From: an uncultured Acetatifactor sp.
GTDB lineage: Bacteria; Bacillota; Clostridia; Lachnospirales; Lachnospiraceae
Reading direction: 5' to 3'
DNA: 47,284 bases
Assembly (NCBI RefSeq): GCF_910585425.1
Contig: NZ_CAJUCP010000048.1
Coordinates: 1-47,284 of the forward strand
In this document: positions 30,616-38,947 of the stretch, one piece after another
Layout of the letters: each line of letters starts with the position of its first letter
Numbering within the stretch: position 1 is the stretch's first letter
The notes under the pieces: generated by a model
What the model was told of the DNA's origin: nothing
Databases searched by the model: none
Seen by the model: only the letters and a program-made list of their open reading frames with translations
Program-made: the position numbers and the translations under genes

Positions 30616-31919
30616 GGCTCTCCTCTTCCGGGGTCTGTCTTGGCTCCTGCCCTCCTCCGCCGCCCCATGGATTCTATCAGGCCGCGGTAGGCATCGTCCT
30701 GATCCAGCTCATACTTCTGCACCCTGCGGGGCTCGCTGCCCCTCTCGAAGAGGAACATGGTGTCCAGGGGCAGGTTCAGAACCGTGGAGACCTGGCAGTT
30801 GAACTTCTCGGCGAAGTACCGGGCTGTCTGGGTGTCCGTACCGCCCAGGTACAGGCAGTGGTCGCAGTTGTTGATGATGGTCTGAGCCTTGGCGTGGCCG
30901 TAGAGGCCCTCCAGCTGGGACAGGCTCTGGATGACTATGCTGACATAGATCTCCCGAGAGCGGATTACCGATATGATATTGTCGAAATTCGGAATCACGG
31001 TGTTGGTGCTGAAGTCGTCCAGGATGAAGCGTACCGGAATGGGGAGACGGCTGTCCAGCTGCCTGTCGGCGGCGGTGATGAGGTACTGCAGCGCCTGGGT
31101 GTAGAAGAGGTTTATCAGGGCGTCCTGGCTGCGGTCGGAGTCGCTGACGGACAGGAACAGCGCCGTCTTGTCCTTCAGGAAGGCGTCCATGTCCACCTGC
31201 TGCTTCATGCAGAACATCCGCTTCACGCCGGAATAGGTGACCACATCCAGGTGCTGCGCCAGGACTCCCTTGATGCTGGCGTCCATCCTATCCGCCACTG
31301 CGTTCTGCCGGATCATCCCAATCTTGCGCGCGAAGGCACTGTCGGGATGGGCGGTGCATTCCTCCTCTATCATGTTTTCCAGCGCGGGCGTCCCCATCTT
31401 TGAAAGGAAAGTGTACACTTCGTACAGGTTATGCTGCTCCTGGGGCAGCAGGTTCAGGACGAAGAGGATGATCGCCTCCAGGTACATCTGTGCCGCCTCA
31501 TCCCAGAAGGGCTCCTTGCTGTTGGTGCGCGGGCAGATGGCCTGTGCCACCTTCTTCACGTCCTGTTCGCTGTAGTAGTCGCCGTTCCGGTGGAGCTCCA
31601 CGTCCCGGCACTTCCGGATGTAGGCCAGGGGATTGTAGCCCCACGGCGTGTACGCCACCTCTGTGAAGTCCATGTACATGACGGTGTAGCCCTTTTTCCT
31701 CAGGTGCTCCCCGTACAGCCGGTAGAGGTTCCCCTTGGTGTCGGCCACGATCAGGCTGTCCTGGGCATGGAGGAGGTTGGGCACCACATAGCCCCTGGTC
31801 TTGCCGCTTCCGGAGGGGCCCACCAGCAGGTCGTTGTTGTTGCGCCCCGTGACCCAGGTGTCATTGCTGACGAGGACGTTCTTCGCGAGGATACGTTTGG
31901 TCTTGATGTTGTTGTACAT
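30612..31919 (-). CDS. virD4: VirD4/TraG-type IV secretion coupling protein
   Basis: A 435-residue TraG/VirD4 ATPase that delivers the relaxase-DNA complex to the conjugation channel. Walker A is GPSGSGKTRG near residue 35, followed by VADTKGNLY. Walker B is PVRFILDDFSTN. The C-terminal STNTVIPNFDNIISVIRSRE and SIVIQSLSQLEGLYGHAKAQ are typical of Firmicutes conjugative-element VirD4 proteins. The N-terminal membrane anchor of classical VirD4 is absent. Start ATG 31919 has AGGAGG 7 nt upstream. It is downstream of the ClpP-like gene; no VirB4, relaxase or integrase is intact in the window, so the element is a fragment. Confidence 0.9.
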   Translation of the reverse strand: MYNNIKTKRILAKNVLVSNDTWVTGRNNNDLLVGPSGSGKTRGYVVPNLLHAQDSLIVADTKGNLYRLYGEHLRKKGYTVMYMDFTEVAYTPWGYNPLAYIRKCRDVELHRNGDYYSEQDVKKVAQAICPRTNSKEPFWDEAAQMYLEAIILFVLNLLPQEQHNLYEVYTFLSKMGTPALENMIEEECTAHPDSAFARKIGMIRQNAVADRMDASIKGVLAQHLDVVTYSGVKRMFCMKQQVDMDAFLKDKTALFLSVSDSDRSQDALINLFYTQALQYLITAADRQLDSRLPIPVRFILDDFSTNTVIPNFDNIISVIRSREIYVSIVIQSLSQLEGLYGHAKAQTIINNCDHCLYLGGTDTQTARYFAEKFNCQVSTVLNLPLDTMFLFERGSEPRRVQKYELDQDDAYRGLIESMGRRRRAGAKTDPGRGEP

Positions 31920-31937
31920 TCTTTTCCCTCCTGTTTT

Positions 31938-32102
31938 TAGTTCCGCGTCTGCCCTCAGCACCCGGACATGGGCTGGATGGGGCGGACACTGTTTTAAGTT
32001 AGCTATTGATATTTCTTAGCTGGACGAATTATAGTTCCGCATCTGCCCCGGCCAGCACCCGGATATGGGCTGGTACTGGACGGGGCGGACTGGACTGTTT
32101 TA
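31938..32102. repeat. Degenerate direct repeat upstream of virD4
   Basis: Two copies (31938-31996 and 32032-32102) share TTCCGC-TCTGCCC, CAGCACCCGGA-ATGGGCTGG, GGGGCGGAC and CTGTTTTA, with small insertions in the second. They lie between the small basic ORF and virD4 in a non-coding stretch. Confidence 0.65.
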
Positions 32103-32107
32103 TGGTT

Positions 32108-32347
32108 CTATCCTATGGGAATCTCCAGGCGGCATATCACGCGGCTTTCCGGGGCTCCTTTGGAGTGGTTCCCCCCGCTGTTGCGGCTGCCCTCCTGCCC
32201 CGATGCCAGAGGTGATTCCTGGAATTCCCGGCGCCTGTTGGTTTTGCATCTGGCCTTCCAGCGCCTGTGCCTGTGGCCTGCGGCCGCGGCATCCCTCCGG
32301 CGGCTACCCTGGGATGCCGTGCCGCCCCCTGGCTGCCGCGGGGTCAT
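32108..32347 (-). CDS. Small basic protein coupled to the ClpP-like gene
   Basis: A 79-residue, strongly basic and glycine-rich reading frame (MTPRQPGGGTASQGSRRRDA; RHRRWKARCKTNRRREF). Its ATG overlaps the stop of the ClpP-like gene in ATGA, the same coupling seen between virD4 and its downstream gene. No family is recognised. It could be a small DNA- or RNA-binding peptide or a chance open frame in GC-rich DNA; the overlap is the main support. Confidence 0.35.
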   Translation of the reverse strand: MTPRQPGGGTASQGSRRRDAAAAGHRHRRWKARCKTNRRREFQESPLASGQEGSRNSGGNHSKGAPESRVICRLEIPIG

Positions 32348-32940
32348 TTGTCCTGCCCAAGGCTCGTGATGATTCTGTCCGCAAGGCCGAAGCTGACGGC
32401 CTCCTCCGCCCGGAAGAAGCTGGCGCTGGCGGTCTTGGCCAGGACTTCCTCCATGGTCTTGCCGGAGTGTTCCGCGATGACCCTGGCGATGATCTGCCTG
32501 GTCTCCATCAGGTCGTCGCTGACCGCCTTCAGCTTCAAGGCGCTGCCGCCGGTCTGGAGAATCAGCGGGTCGTGGATCATGAGGCGGCTGTGGGGCAGCA
32601 TGTCGCGCTCGGTGCCTGAGACGAAGAGCAGGGCAGCCATGGAGGCCGCCAGCCCCACGCAGACTGTCCGGATGGGGCAGCTCACCGCCTGCATCACGTC
32701 ATAGAGCGCCATGCCGCTGTCCACGCTGCCACCGGGGCTGTTGATGTACAGGGTGACGGGGGCCTCCGGGTCTTCACGCTGCAGGTAGCGCAGTTGGCGG
32801 ATCAGGGCGTTCACAGAGGCCGCGTCCACCTCCCCCACCAGCTCCACTTCCCGGTGGGACAGCATCTCGTCCTGGATGGGGATGAAGTGGTAGCCGTGGG
32901 ATGATTCTTTGACGATCCTTGCTTCGTTTGGGTTGTACAT
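32344..32940 (-). CDS. ClpP-like serine protease paralogue with altered catalytic triad
   Basis: A 198-residue ClpP-fold protein. TLYINSPGGSVDSGMALYD is the ClpP signature; Ser100 lies in VGLAASMAALL and His123 in LPHSRLMIHDP. The catalytic Asp of housekeeping ClpP (in the RDNF motif) aligns with Ala173 in AKTASASFFRAEEA, so the third triad residue appears lost. AEEAVSFGLADRI is otherwise conserved. It lies directly upstream of the small basic ORF and virD4, so it belongs to the conjugative element rather than the housekeeping clpP-clpX locus. It may be active as a dyad, or structural. Confidence 0.88.
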   Translation of the reverse strand: MYNPNEARIVKESSHGYHFIPIQDEMLSHREVELVGEVDAASVNALIRQLRYLQREDPEAPVTLYINSPGGSVDSGMALYDVMQAVSCPIRTVCVGLAASMAALLFVSGTERDMLPHSRLMIHDPLILQTGGSALKLKAVSDDLMETRQIIARVIAEHSGKTMEEVLAKTASASFFRAEEAVSFGLADRIITSLGQDK

Positions 32941-33446
32941 GTGGGGTCTCCTTTCTTTTCTCCACAGATTCCGGTTCTCAGGGAACCTGCCTTACAGTGG
33001 ACAGTATAGCAGGCTCGCTGCTTGCTTTTCGTAATTTTTACGGTCATGATGCTTTTTAGGGTGGGCTCCCTTATCTGCAGATTGGGATATACAAACAAGA
33101 TGGGGTGTAGGGTGGCGGTTTTCCTCCGGAACCCAAAAGTGTGGAAATCGGACACAAAAAACCAGTCTAACAAAACGGCATCGCACTCCTGTGGGTACAA
33201 GAATACGATATGGTTTCATTAAACTGGTTTTTTCCTGTTCTTATTCCTTCCGCTCTCAAAAACTTTTGAAAGCGTATATGTCATGCGTAAACTGCTTGTG
33301 AAATGCAGCAGGGAAGAAGGAATCTAAATCCTGGTCAGCCTGGACAATGACATCCTCCTGCTTCCATGGGAACGACTTGCTGGTCGGTAGCAGGGGATTA
33401 ATGCCTGCTGCTCTATGCTGAATGCACTTTCGCCTTCCCCCATGCC
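32941..33446. other. Gene-free gap upstream of the ClpP-like gene
   Basis: No supported gene. An 11-bp perfect inverted repeat (AAAAAACCAGT at 33156-33166, ACTGGTTTTTT at 33233-33243) brackets 66 bp. The part at 33290-33420 can be read in fragments but shows no full frame. The ribosome site GAAAGGAG for the ClpP-like start is at about 32950. Confidence 0.35.
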
Positions 33447-34373
33447 TTACAGATATTTCTTTGATTCTTCCGGGCTCAGGTCGTACTGCTCCTGAATCTG
33501 GGCTTGGATGGCCTGGGGAGGGATGTTCATTTTTTTCAGAATGGACACTGTCCCTCTGATGCCTTCTTTCAACCCTTCATTCCTTATCGTCTTCGCTTCG
33601 TACTCCAATACTTTCCCACCCATGACAGATTTCACCCCTTTCCTGACTGCGTCATACTTCTTCGCTATATGCTCCAGAACTTTATTCGACATATCGATGA
33701 TCGTGCATCTCATGTATTCGCTGATGCTTCCCTGGTTCAGAAGCGCTTCCAGCCTGTCCTTAATCTGCTCATATTCCCCTTTCAGTATTCCCAGCTCTGT
33801 CTCGTTCCGTTCATATTCCTCGAAATGTCTCTCATGGGAAAAGATATAGAAGGGGAGCAAGAGCAGCAGGTTTTTGTCAAAAATGTCTGCTATGGTATAC
33901 TGCTGCAGCTTCATCACCATAATATCATATTCCACACTCCCGCCTGGCGTAACCATCCTTATCTTCAGCCTGTCGGGAGCAGATGGATGGTGTCTCAGGA
34001 ACAGTACGGCTGAATGGGGCAATGTGACCGTGAGGATGTTCCCCCTGATTTCCCCTTCATCCAGCGCGATTTGTGTATCGTACTCAAAGAACCTCACCAG
34101 CATGCTGTTATCCCCGCTGCTCTGGCATTCCAGATGGTACTTCTTTTCTTCTTTCCCCTTTATCACAAAGCTGGTGTCCGTAATCCGCTCTGACTGGTTT
34201 CCGTCCTGCTGGTTCAGGAAATGCTCATTGGGCGAGAATATGATTCTTTCATTCCCCGTATAATTCTCTCCGAAGATCTCGTTTATCATTGGAATAATCA
34301 GGCTGCTGCAGTCGTTCAGCAATGTGCGGAACACATCGTCGTAGGGTGTGCTGGTTATCCTTGTGTCTCCCAT
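33447..34373 (-). CDS. Rpn/PD-(D/E)XK nuclease-family protein
   Basis: A 308-residue protein of the Rpn-like (PDDEXK_2, often called putative transposase) family. The N-terminal DDVFRTLLNDCSSLIIPMIN, then GKEEKKYHLECQSSGDNSML holds the E-x-Q element of the restriction-like nuclease fold (YHLECQSS), and FFEYDTQIALDE follows. The C-terminal half is helical (DKNLLLLLPFYIFSHERHFE). Relatives promote RecA-independent recombination. AGGAGAG precedes the start. A promoter element shared with the 40-kb transporter lies just upstream. A second Rpn protein ends the window. Confidence 0.85.
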   Translation of the reverse strand: MGDTRITSTPYDDVFRTLLNDCSSLIIPMINEIFGENYTGNERIIFSPNEHFLNQQDGNQSERITDTSFVIKGKEEKKYHLECQSSGDNSMLVRFFEYDTQIALDEGEIRGNILTVTLPHSAVLFLRHHPSAPDRLKIRMVTPGGSVEYDIMVMKLQQYTIADIFDKNLLLLLPFYIFSHERHFEEYERNETELGILKGEYEQIKDRLEALLNQGSISEYMRCTIIDMSNKVLEHIAKKYDAVRKGVKSVMGGKVLEYEAKTIRNEGLKEGIRGTVSILKKMNIPPQAIQAQIQEQYDLSPEESKKYL

Positions 34374-34392
34374 TGTCCTCTCTCCTTTCTTT

Positions 34393-34437
34393 CTATTTTA
34401 CCATGCTTCGCGGATTTGCTCAACGAAAAACAGGCAT
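34393..34437 (-). promoter_or_regulatory. Promoter element shared with the SLC13-like gene (copy 1)
   Basis: Minus strand: TTGAGC (34418-34423), a 17-bp spacer and TAAAAT (34395-34400) with ATGG before the -10. The bases upstream of the -35 (CCTGTTTTTCG) and the -10 region are the same as at 40195-40235. Confidence 0.65.
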
Positions 34438-34559
34438 GATTTCTATATTTCTATTCTTCTCTCACAAGCCGCGCCGGAGCATGCTTTCGCGCCCTATATC
34501 GGTTCCCGCCATAATTGTACCACGGAATCCCCGTTTCATCTTGGAGTAGGTTTCGTGCC

Positions 34560-34859
34560 CTACGCCGGTTCCTGCGGCATCTGTACGGTCTGTGGCTCCT
34601 GTATGACCTGCGGCTTCTGTATGGCCTGCGATGTCTGTGCGGTCTGCGGCATCTGTACGGTCTGCGGCTTCTGTCGGGAAGCCCTGGGCGCCGCGTCTCT
34701 ATGGTATCGCCTCATGACGGGCGGCCTTCCTCTTGACGGAAATCCTGTGGGATACATTTTGGGATATGTTTTGCCCTGGCCGCCTTCCTCCCCGGATGCA
34801 GGAAAAGGTTCCCGCCCACTCCGGAGATGTGTATGCTGTCCGCGTCCGCGAGGACGCAT
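34560..34859 (-). CDS. Possible small protein ending in Gln-Pro hexapeptide repeats
   Basis: A 99-residue frame whose last 36 residues are 18-bp units: VQMPQT, AQTSQA, IQKPQV, IQEPQT, VQMPQE and PA-stop. The first part is arginine- and proline-rich with no recognised domain and no ribosome site. The opposite strand reads as repeated Cys-x2-Cys. Either the repeat is coding on this strand or it is a minisatellite with no product. Confidence 0.3.
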   Translation of the reverse strand: MRPRGRGQHTHLRSGREPFPASGEEGGQGKTYPKMYPTGFPSRGRPPVMRRYHRDAAPRASRQKPQTVQMPQTAQTSQAIQKPQVIQEPQTVQMPQEPA

Positions 34860-35023
34860 GGGTTTTGGTCTATTGATATAAATAGAACGAAATTAAGTAA
34901 TCTCAGAATATCTGGACGGCATCTTCTCTGAAATGCCAATGAAACCTCAGATTGTCAGCGCTTTCCGCCCCCGCAGCAGCGGAAGGCGGCAGGCAAAAGC
35001 ATCCGGCCTGGGCAGGGCTGCCC

Positions 35024-35902
35024 TCATCGCACATTCATAGACGTTATGTCGATATAATGGTCTACCAAATCCCATAACCAATCATTCAGGTTTGAGAAGA
35101 GATAGCCCAGCTTTTTCGCTTTATCCGTGTTGATGCTATGGTCTGGTTCGCCATTATACGGCGCTGCCTCACCCAAGGAACTGATAATCGGCTTTTTCCC
35201 CGTCTTCGTTTCCACATAATCGAGGATTTCTCTGATGGACACCGTATTATCAGAGCAGCCATTTATCGCTCCCTCAAAGTCCTTGTCCACAAGATATGCC
35301 AGGAACTCACCCGCTTCCTTTGCATGTATCAAGCTCATCCGGCTGTCCAGATTGTCAATATGCATGGGCATACCTTTGATTGCATGTTGGATGTAGAACA
35401 ATAGCCTTTTTGTATAGTCATCTTTACTGGTGACAAAGGGGTATCTCACCGCAATCCGTTTTCTGTCTCTGTACTCTTGCCATAATGCGCACTCTGCCTG
35501 TCTCTTGATTTCATCATAGGGAAAATCTGACCTGTTGCACCAGACAAGCGCCTTATGGTATCCGTCAAATAGTTCTTCCCGGGTATCTATCACTTTTGGT
35601 TGGTAGACTGCGGTACTGGACATGTGTATATATTTTTCGGAGCGGACTGCCTCCATCATATATTTGATATCATTGGAGCAATAGCCTAACTTATCGATCA
35701 CGACATCAAATGTTCTTCCGGAAAAGGCATTTTTTAAGGATGCAGGATTGGTTCTTTCAATTTTGACCCTTTCCACATGCCCGCCAAAGCAATCTTGCGT
35801 TGTCTGCCTGGTTGCAAGGGTAATCTTATGCCCCTGTTGTATCAGTTTCTGTACCATCGGAATTCCGAAATATTTTGTACCGCCTACCACTAAAATTTCC
35901 AT
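35024..35902 (-). CDS. NAD-dependent epimerase/dehydratase family protein
   Basis: A 292-residue extended-SDR protein. The Rossmann start is MEILVVGGTKYFGIPMV (GGTKYFG, a variant of GxxGxxG), then FDVVIDKLGYCSND and the catalytic region YIHMSSTAVYQPK. The usual YxxxK occurs as YDEIKRQAE. RIAVRYPFV and RMSLIHAKEAGEFLAYL are typical substrate-domain motifs. It probably acts on a nucleotide-sugar-like or related substrate, unspecified. The start at 35902 begins exactly at the Rossmann strand; the ribosome site (GAGAG) is weak, and an upstream in-frame ATG (35956) exists. Confidence 0.85.
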   Translation of the reverse strand: MEILVVGGTKYFGIPMVQKLIQQGHKITLATRQTTQDCFGGHVERVKIERTNPASLKNAFSGRTFDVVIDKLGYCSNDIKYMMEAVRSEKYIHMSSTAVYQPKVIDTREELFDGYHKALVWCNRSDFPYDEIKRQAECALWQEYRDRKRIAVRYPFVTSKDDYTKRLLFYIQHAIKGMPMHIDNLDSRMSLIHAKEAGEFLAYLVDKDFEGAINGCSDNTVSIREILDYVETKTGKKPIISSLGEAAPYNGEPDHSINTDKAKKLGYLFSNLNDWLWDLVDHYIDITSMNVR

Positions 35903-36088
35903 GCTGTGTTCTCTCTTTCTCAATGACAGTATCTCTTGGCACTTTTCTAATTCCATGTAGCCGTTCTGCCGACGTTTCCGGCTGCTTCTCTATGTTCCAT
36001 ATACCCTCCTCGCCCCGGCTCACCACCGATGGATTCTGGGGCATAGCGGCAGGTTGCATCGCTGGTGGGTATCAGCAGGCTATGTTTT

Positions 36089-37735
36089 CTATTCCTCTGC
36101 CGATGGCACTGCCGTTGGCACCTGTCCAATCTTCGTTGCTCCGCTGCCGTCGGTCTTCATCCGGTAGAAGGGATGGGGTTTGTGCCCTATGTATACTTCC
36201 GCTATGATCTCGTCACCGCTGATTTCATAAATCAATGCCAGATATGGGATATGGTTCTCCCGGATTTCCTGTTCCTCTTCCGGATAGCGGTATGTAAAGA
36301 TTGTCTCTTTCCCGGTTCCCTCCGGCGCAATCCTGTTCAGCCTGACTCCCACCGTATCCTCTTCCTCTGCCGTCCGCGCCTCCCCGTCCTGTGCCGTTTT
36401 GTATTTGACAGGTTCCACGATATCGGTGGCATAGTAGATTTTCCCTTTGTAAACCTCAGGCTGGTTGATGGCACCTTCTTCCTGTGCCAGCACGGACAAT
36501 GTCCTGTCCTCCCAGCGGTACATGGCCAGGTAGGAAAGACCGCTTTCTGTATTGGAAAAAGAGTAAAGGGCGCAGTCCTCGTCGCAATACTCCAGATATG
36601 CCTCCTCCGGGCGCTCTATCTGCTCTTCTGAAAGCTCCACTCCCGCCGCGCAGGTCACGGATGCCACTTCCCAGTCCGTCACACGGTCTTTGGCGAGCCA
36701 CCAGCGCTTTCCGGCCTGCTCCAGCGTCAGCGGCTCATCCAGGGGCAGTTCATATTCCAGGTCGTATTTTTCACTGTTCCAGTCATCCACGCTTTCCCAG
36801 TTTTCCCAGTTTTCTTCCATGTCGCTGAATTCAGAGCTTCGCTCTTTCCGGATCCCCTTGCCGCTGTCCCAATCGTCTCTGCTGTAGGATGTGATATAGC
36901 TTCCATATCCGTAGGTGGTCTCGGATGCTGTCAGATACCAGGCGCCGCCGCGGTAGGTATATGTGTAGCCTTCTGACCATCTCCATGCGCTGCCGCCGTA
37001 TGCGTGGGTGGTGAAAGATGTGCCTTCTGCGGTCAGCGGCTCATAGGGATCCCCGAAGACGCCGCCTTCCGCTCTTGTCCGTATCAGGTTGATATCCTGA
37101 AAGTCCAGGCGGTATCCTCCCGCTCCGTCACCTGCTGCGGCAAACAGAATTCTGGGGGCATCCTGGTATGTCCAGTCCGCTTCCTCCTCTATGCCGGCAG
37201 CTTCCAGTACGCCTACATAATCGGGGATTCCGTCCTGGTTGAAATCCAGTTCCACGCTGTCTAAGAGCGCCCAGCCCTCCGGCGCGAAGGCGGCCAGGTT
37301 ACTGACTTTCGCGGGGAGCTGCGGCACCTCCCTGGAAACTGGTTCCTCCCTGGAAACGGATTCCTCACCGGAAGCGGGGGCTTCCCCGGGAGCGGATTCC
37401 TCCTTGCCGCCGTTTTCGGCTTCCTTCTGCTCTGGCTTTTCGTCCGCCCTGCCGGGAAGCTCCTCCGGGAACGCAGTATCCGCTTCCATTTTAACTGTAC
37501 CGCTCCCAGCTCCCCTGTCCGCTCCAGTGTCCGCCGTGCCGTTCTTTGCCGTACCGCCCTCTGCCATGCCGTCCTCAACCCCATCTGTTTCTCCGGCACC
37601 TGATGCCGCTTCCGCTGCGGCACCGCTCCCCGCGCCTTCCCTGTCAGACCCGGCGCCCCTTCCGCAGCTTAAGAAAGAAGCGGTTCCTAACCCGATTATG
37701 ATCCACAAAAAGATTCGTTTTCGCATATGATACAT
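36089..37735 (-). CDS. Large secreted lipoprotein with low-complexity linker
   Basis: A 548-residue predicted lipoprotein. The signal peptide MYHMRKRIFLWIIIGLGTAS ends at FLSC, whose Cys would be lipidated. Residues ~25-145 are a Gly/Ala/Glu-rich linker with 18-bp repeat units encoding SGE, ESVSRE, EPVSRE. The globular part carries an EF-hand-like acidic loop (DFNQDGIPDYVGVL) typical of VCBS/FG-GAP-like or DUF proteins that read out cell-surface values, then aromatic-rich beta segments (SEGYTYTYRGGAWYLTASET). Function is unknown. GGAGAGAG lies 5 nt before ATG 37735. It stands alone between the epimerase and the GIY-YIG gene. Confidence 0.8.
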   Translation of the reverse strand: MYHMRKRIFLWIIIGLGTASFLSCGRGAGSDREGAGSGAAAEAASGAGETDGVEDGMAEGGTAKNGTADTGADRGAGSGTVKMEADTAFPEELPGRADEKPEQKEAENGGKEESAPGEAPASGEESVSREEPVSREVPQLPAKVSNLAAFAPEGWALLDSVELDFNQDGIPDYVGVLEAAGIEEEADWTYQDAPRILFAAAGDGAGGYRLDFQDINLIRTRAEGGVFGDPYEPLTAEGTSFTTHAYGGSAWRWSEGYTYTYRGGAWYLTASETTYGYGSYITSYSRDDWDSGKGIRKERSSEFSDMEENWENWESVDDWNSEKYDLEYELPLDEPLTLEQAGKRWWLAKDRVTDWEVASVTCAAGVELSEEQIERPEEAYLEYCDEDCALYSFSNTESGLSYLAMYRWEDRTLSVLAQEEGAINQPEVYKGKIYYATDIVEPVKYKTAQDGEARTAEEEDTVGVRLNRIAPEGTGKETIFTYRYPEEEQEIRENHIPYLALIYEISGDEIIAEVYIGHKPHPFYRMKTDGSGATKIGQVPTAVPSAEE

Positions 37736-37776
37736 AGGTTCTCTCTCCTACCGGATATCTCACAGAGACATGGTTT

Positions 37777-38505
37777 TCATTTTTTTAAGTCTAATACCTG
37801 CCTAATCAGACCTCGCGTCGCTTCGATATCCGTATCTTCAAAGAATTTTAACGCATACTGTTCGGATGGCCATTTTCTGTTGGAAATATCATAGATGAAT
37901 CCATTGTCGTCATTCAGCTGTCCCAGTTTGGCATTCAACACAATCTCTATCCAGTTGCTCTTTGGCCACAATGATACTGTATTTCGTTTTCCGGTTTTGT
38001 AGGCCACATAGTTCAGTCGCGGCGCTTCCTCTAATGTAGAATCAATGGACAAAATGATGTTCTTCAGCTTCTCATAAAGACTTCTGATTGCAGAGCGATG
38101 CGGGAACAACGCCTCCACGGAGTATTCAGAGTCATTCTGGGCATCCTGTCCTGACGGATTTGCCTCGTTTCGTTTCAGTTTATCCGTCCGGCCATGCATC
38201 TGTGCAATCGCAAAGAGCATATCATATGCATCCCAGGGAAGCATTTCAAAGAACTCTCTGTTGGGAGATATCCTTAAGCCCGGGTTGAGATTTGTAATCA
38301 AATCATGCAACAGCTTATCCGGATCCTTGACACCATGGATTCTGGGAATCTCATAGGTGCAATATGTTTCATACGGAAGCGGAACCGCTGTCCCGGACAG
38401 TTCTTTGACCCTCTTATCCACATCTTCGGCATATCCGATTTTAATCCAGTTGTCTCTATGAAAGCTCTCGTTAGTGAGAACGTATATGTAGCCTGACTTT
38501 TCCAT
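37777..38505 (-). CDS. GIY-YIG (T5orf172-type) nuclease-domain protein
   Basis: A 242-residue protein. The N-terminal GIY-YIG domain of T5orf172 type has GYIYVLTNESFHRDNWIKIG, YAEDVDKRVKELSGT and FFEM as strand, Arg and Glu elements. The C-terminal half (about 140-242; NYVAYKTGKRNTVSLWPKSN, FIYDISNRKW) resembles DUF5655-like domains that often follow it. Such proteins occur in mobile elements and defence loci and may cut DNA; no partner is evident here. GGGGAG lies 8 nt before the start. Confidence 0.85.
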   Translation of the reverse strand: MEKSGYIYVLTNESFHRDNWIKIGYAEDVDKRVKELSGTAVPLPYETYCTYEIPRIHGVKDPDKLLHDLITNLNPGLRISPNREFFEMLPWDAYDMLFAIAQMHGRTDKLKRNEANPSGQDAQNDSEYSVEALFPHRSAIRSLYEKLKNIILSIDSTLEEAPRLNYVAYKTGKRNTVSLWPKSNWIEIVLNAKLGQLNDDNGFIYDISNRKWPSEQYALKFFEDTDIEATRGLIRQVLDLKK

Positions 38506-38564
38506 GGCGAATTCTCCCCGTTCACGCGCAAGCATGTTTCATCTGTTGTCAATCCCCATTTCCT

Positions 38565-38906
38565 CTATAAAATATCCTCTCGGAATCTACAGATATGTTC
38601 ATAGACGCAATCCTTCAATATTTCCTGCAGCTCCCTGTCCATGAATCCATAATCGTCACTGATATTCAGGCAGACCACCTCTTTCTCCCCTACGATGTCC
38701 GGATACTTCTCCCGGAGCCTTCGCACATGCTTCTTCTCCATGCAGAAAATGATATCTGCCCTTTTCAGCAATCCGGGAGTGACCTTTATCCTGGCGTTGG
38801 ATTCCGTCCCGGCGGAAAATGCCCTGTGCCCATGATATCCGTCAAACATCTTCTCCGCTGTCAGGCTGCGTCTCTTGTTCTGGCTGCATATAAAAAGCAG
38901 ATTCAT
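38565..38906 (-). CDS. Low-molecular-weight tyrosine phosphatase-like protein
   Basis: A 113-residue protein. The P-loop CSQNKRRS (C-x5-R) near residue 7 follows the strand MNLLFI, and FSAGTESNARIKV and ADIIFCMEKKHVRRL match the short tyrosine-phosphatase-like family seen across Bacteria. It is shorter than classical LMW-PTP (~150), lacking the usual DPD loop; CLNISDDYGFMDRELQEIL takes its place. GGGGGAGG lies 4 nt before the ATG. It follows the transporter gene on the same strand with a 41-bp gap. Confidence 0.8.
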   Translation of the reverse strand: MNLLFICSQNKRRSLTAEKMFDGYHGHRAFSAGTESNARIKVTPGLLKRADIIFCMEKKHVRRLREKYPDIVGEKEVVCLNISDDYGFMDRELQEILKDCVYEHICRFREDIL

Positions 38907-38947
38907 CCGTCCTCCCCCGACAGGTTCTCATTGTTCTCCCTGTATTT

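Larger units (their letters stand above)
34374..35023. other. Long gap with an 18-bp minisatellite
   Basis: Apart from the Rpn promoter and the repeat-bearing frame described separately, nothing is recognisable. The minisatellite occupies about 34562-34678 with an 18-bp period (GTACAGATGCCGCAGACC-like units on the minus strand). Confidence 0.5.

Noticed and set aside
33156..33243. Inverted repeat as insertion sequence ends
   Set aside because: The bracketed 66 bp encode nothing, and no target duplication is evident.
34348..34881. Plus-strand Cys-rich protein of 177 codons
   Set aside because: The Cys-x2-Cys run is only the complement of the 18-bp minisatellite; flanking sequence is not protein-like and there is no ribosome site.
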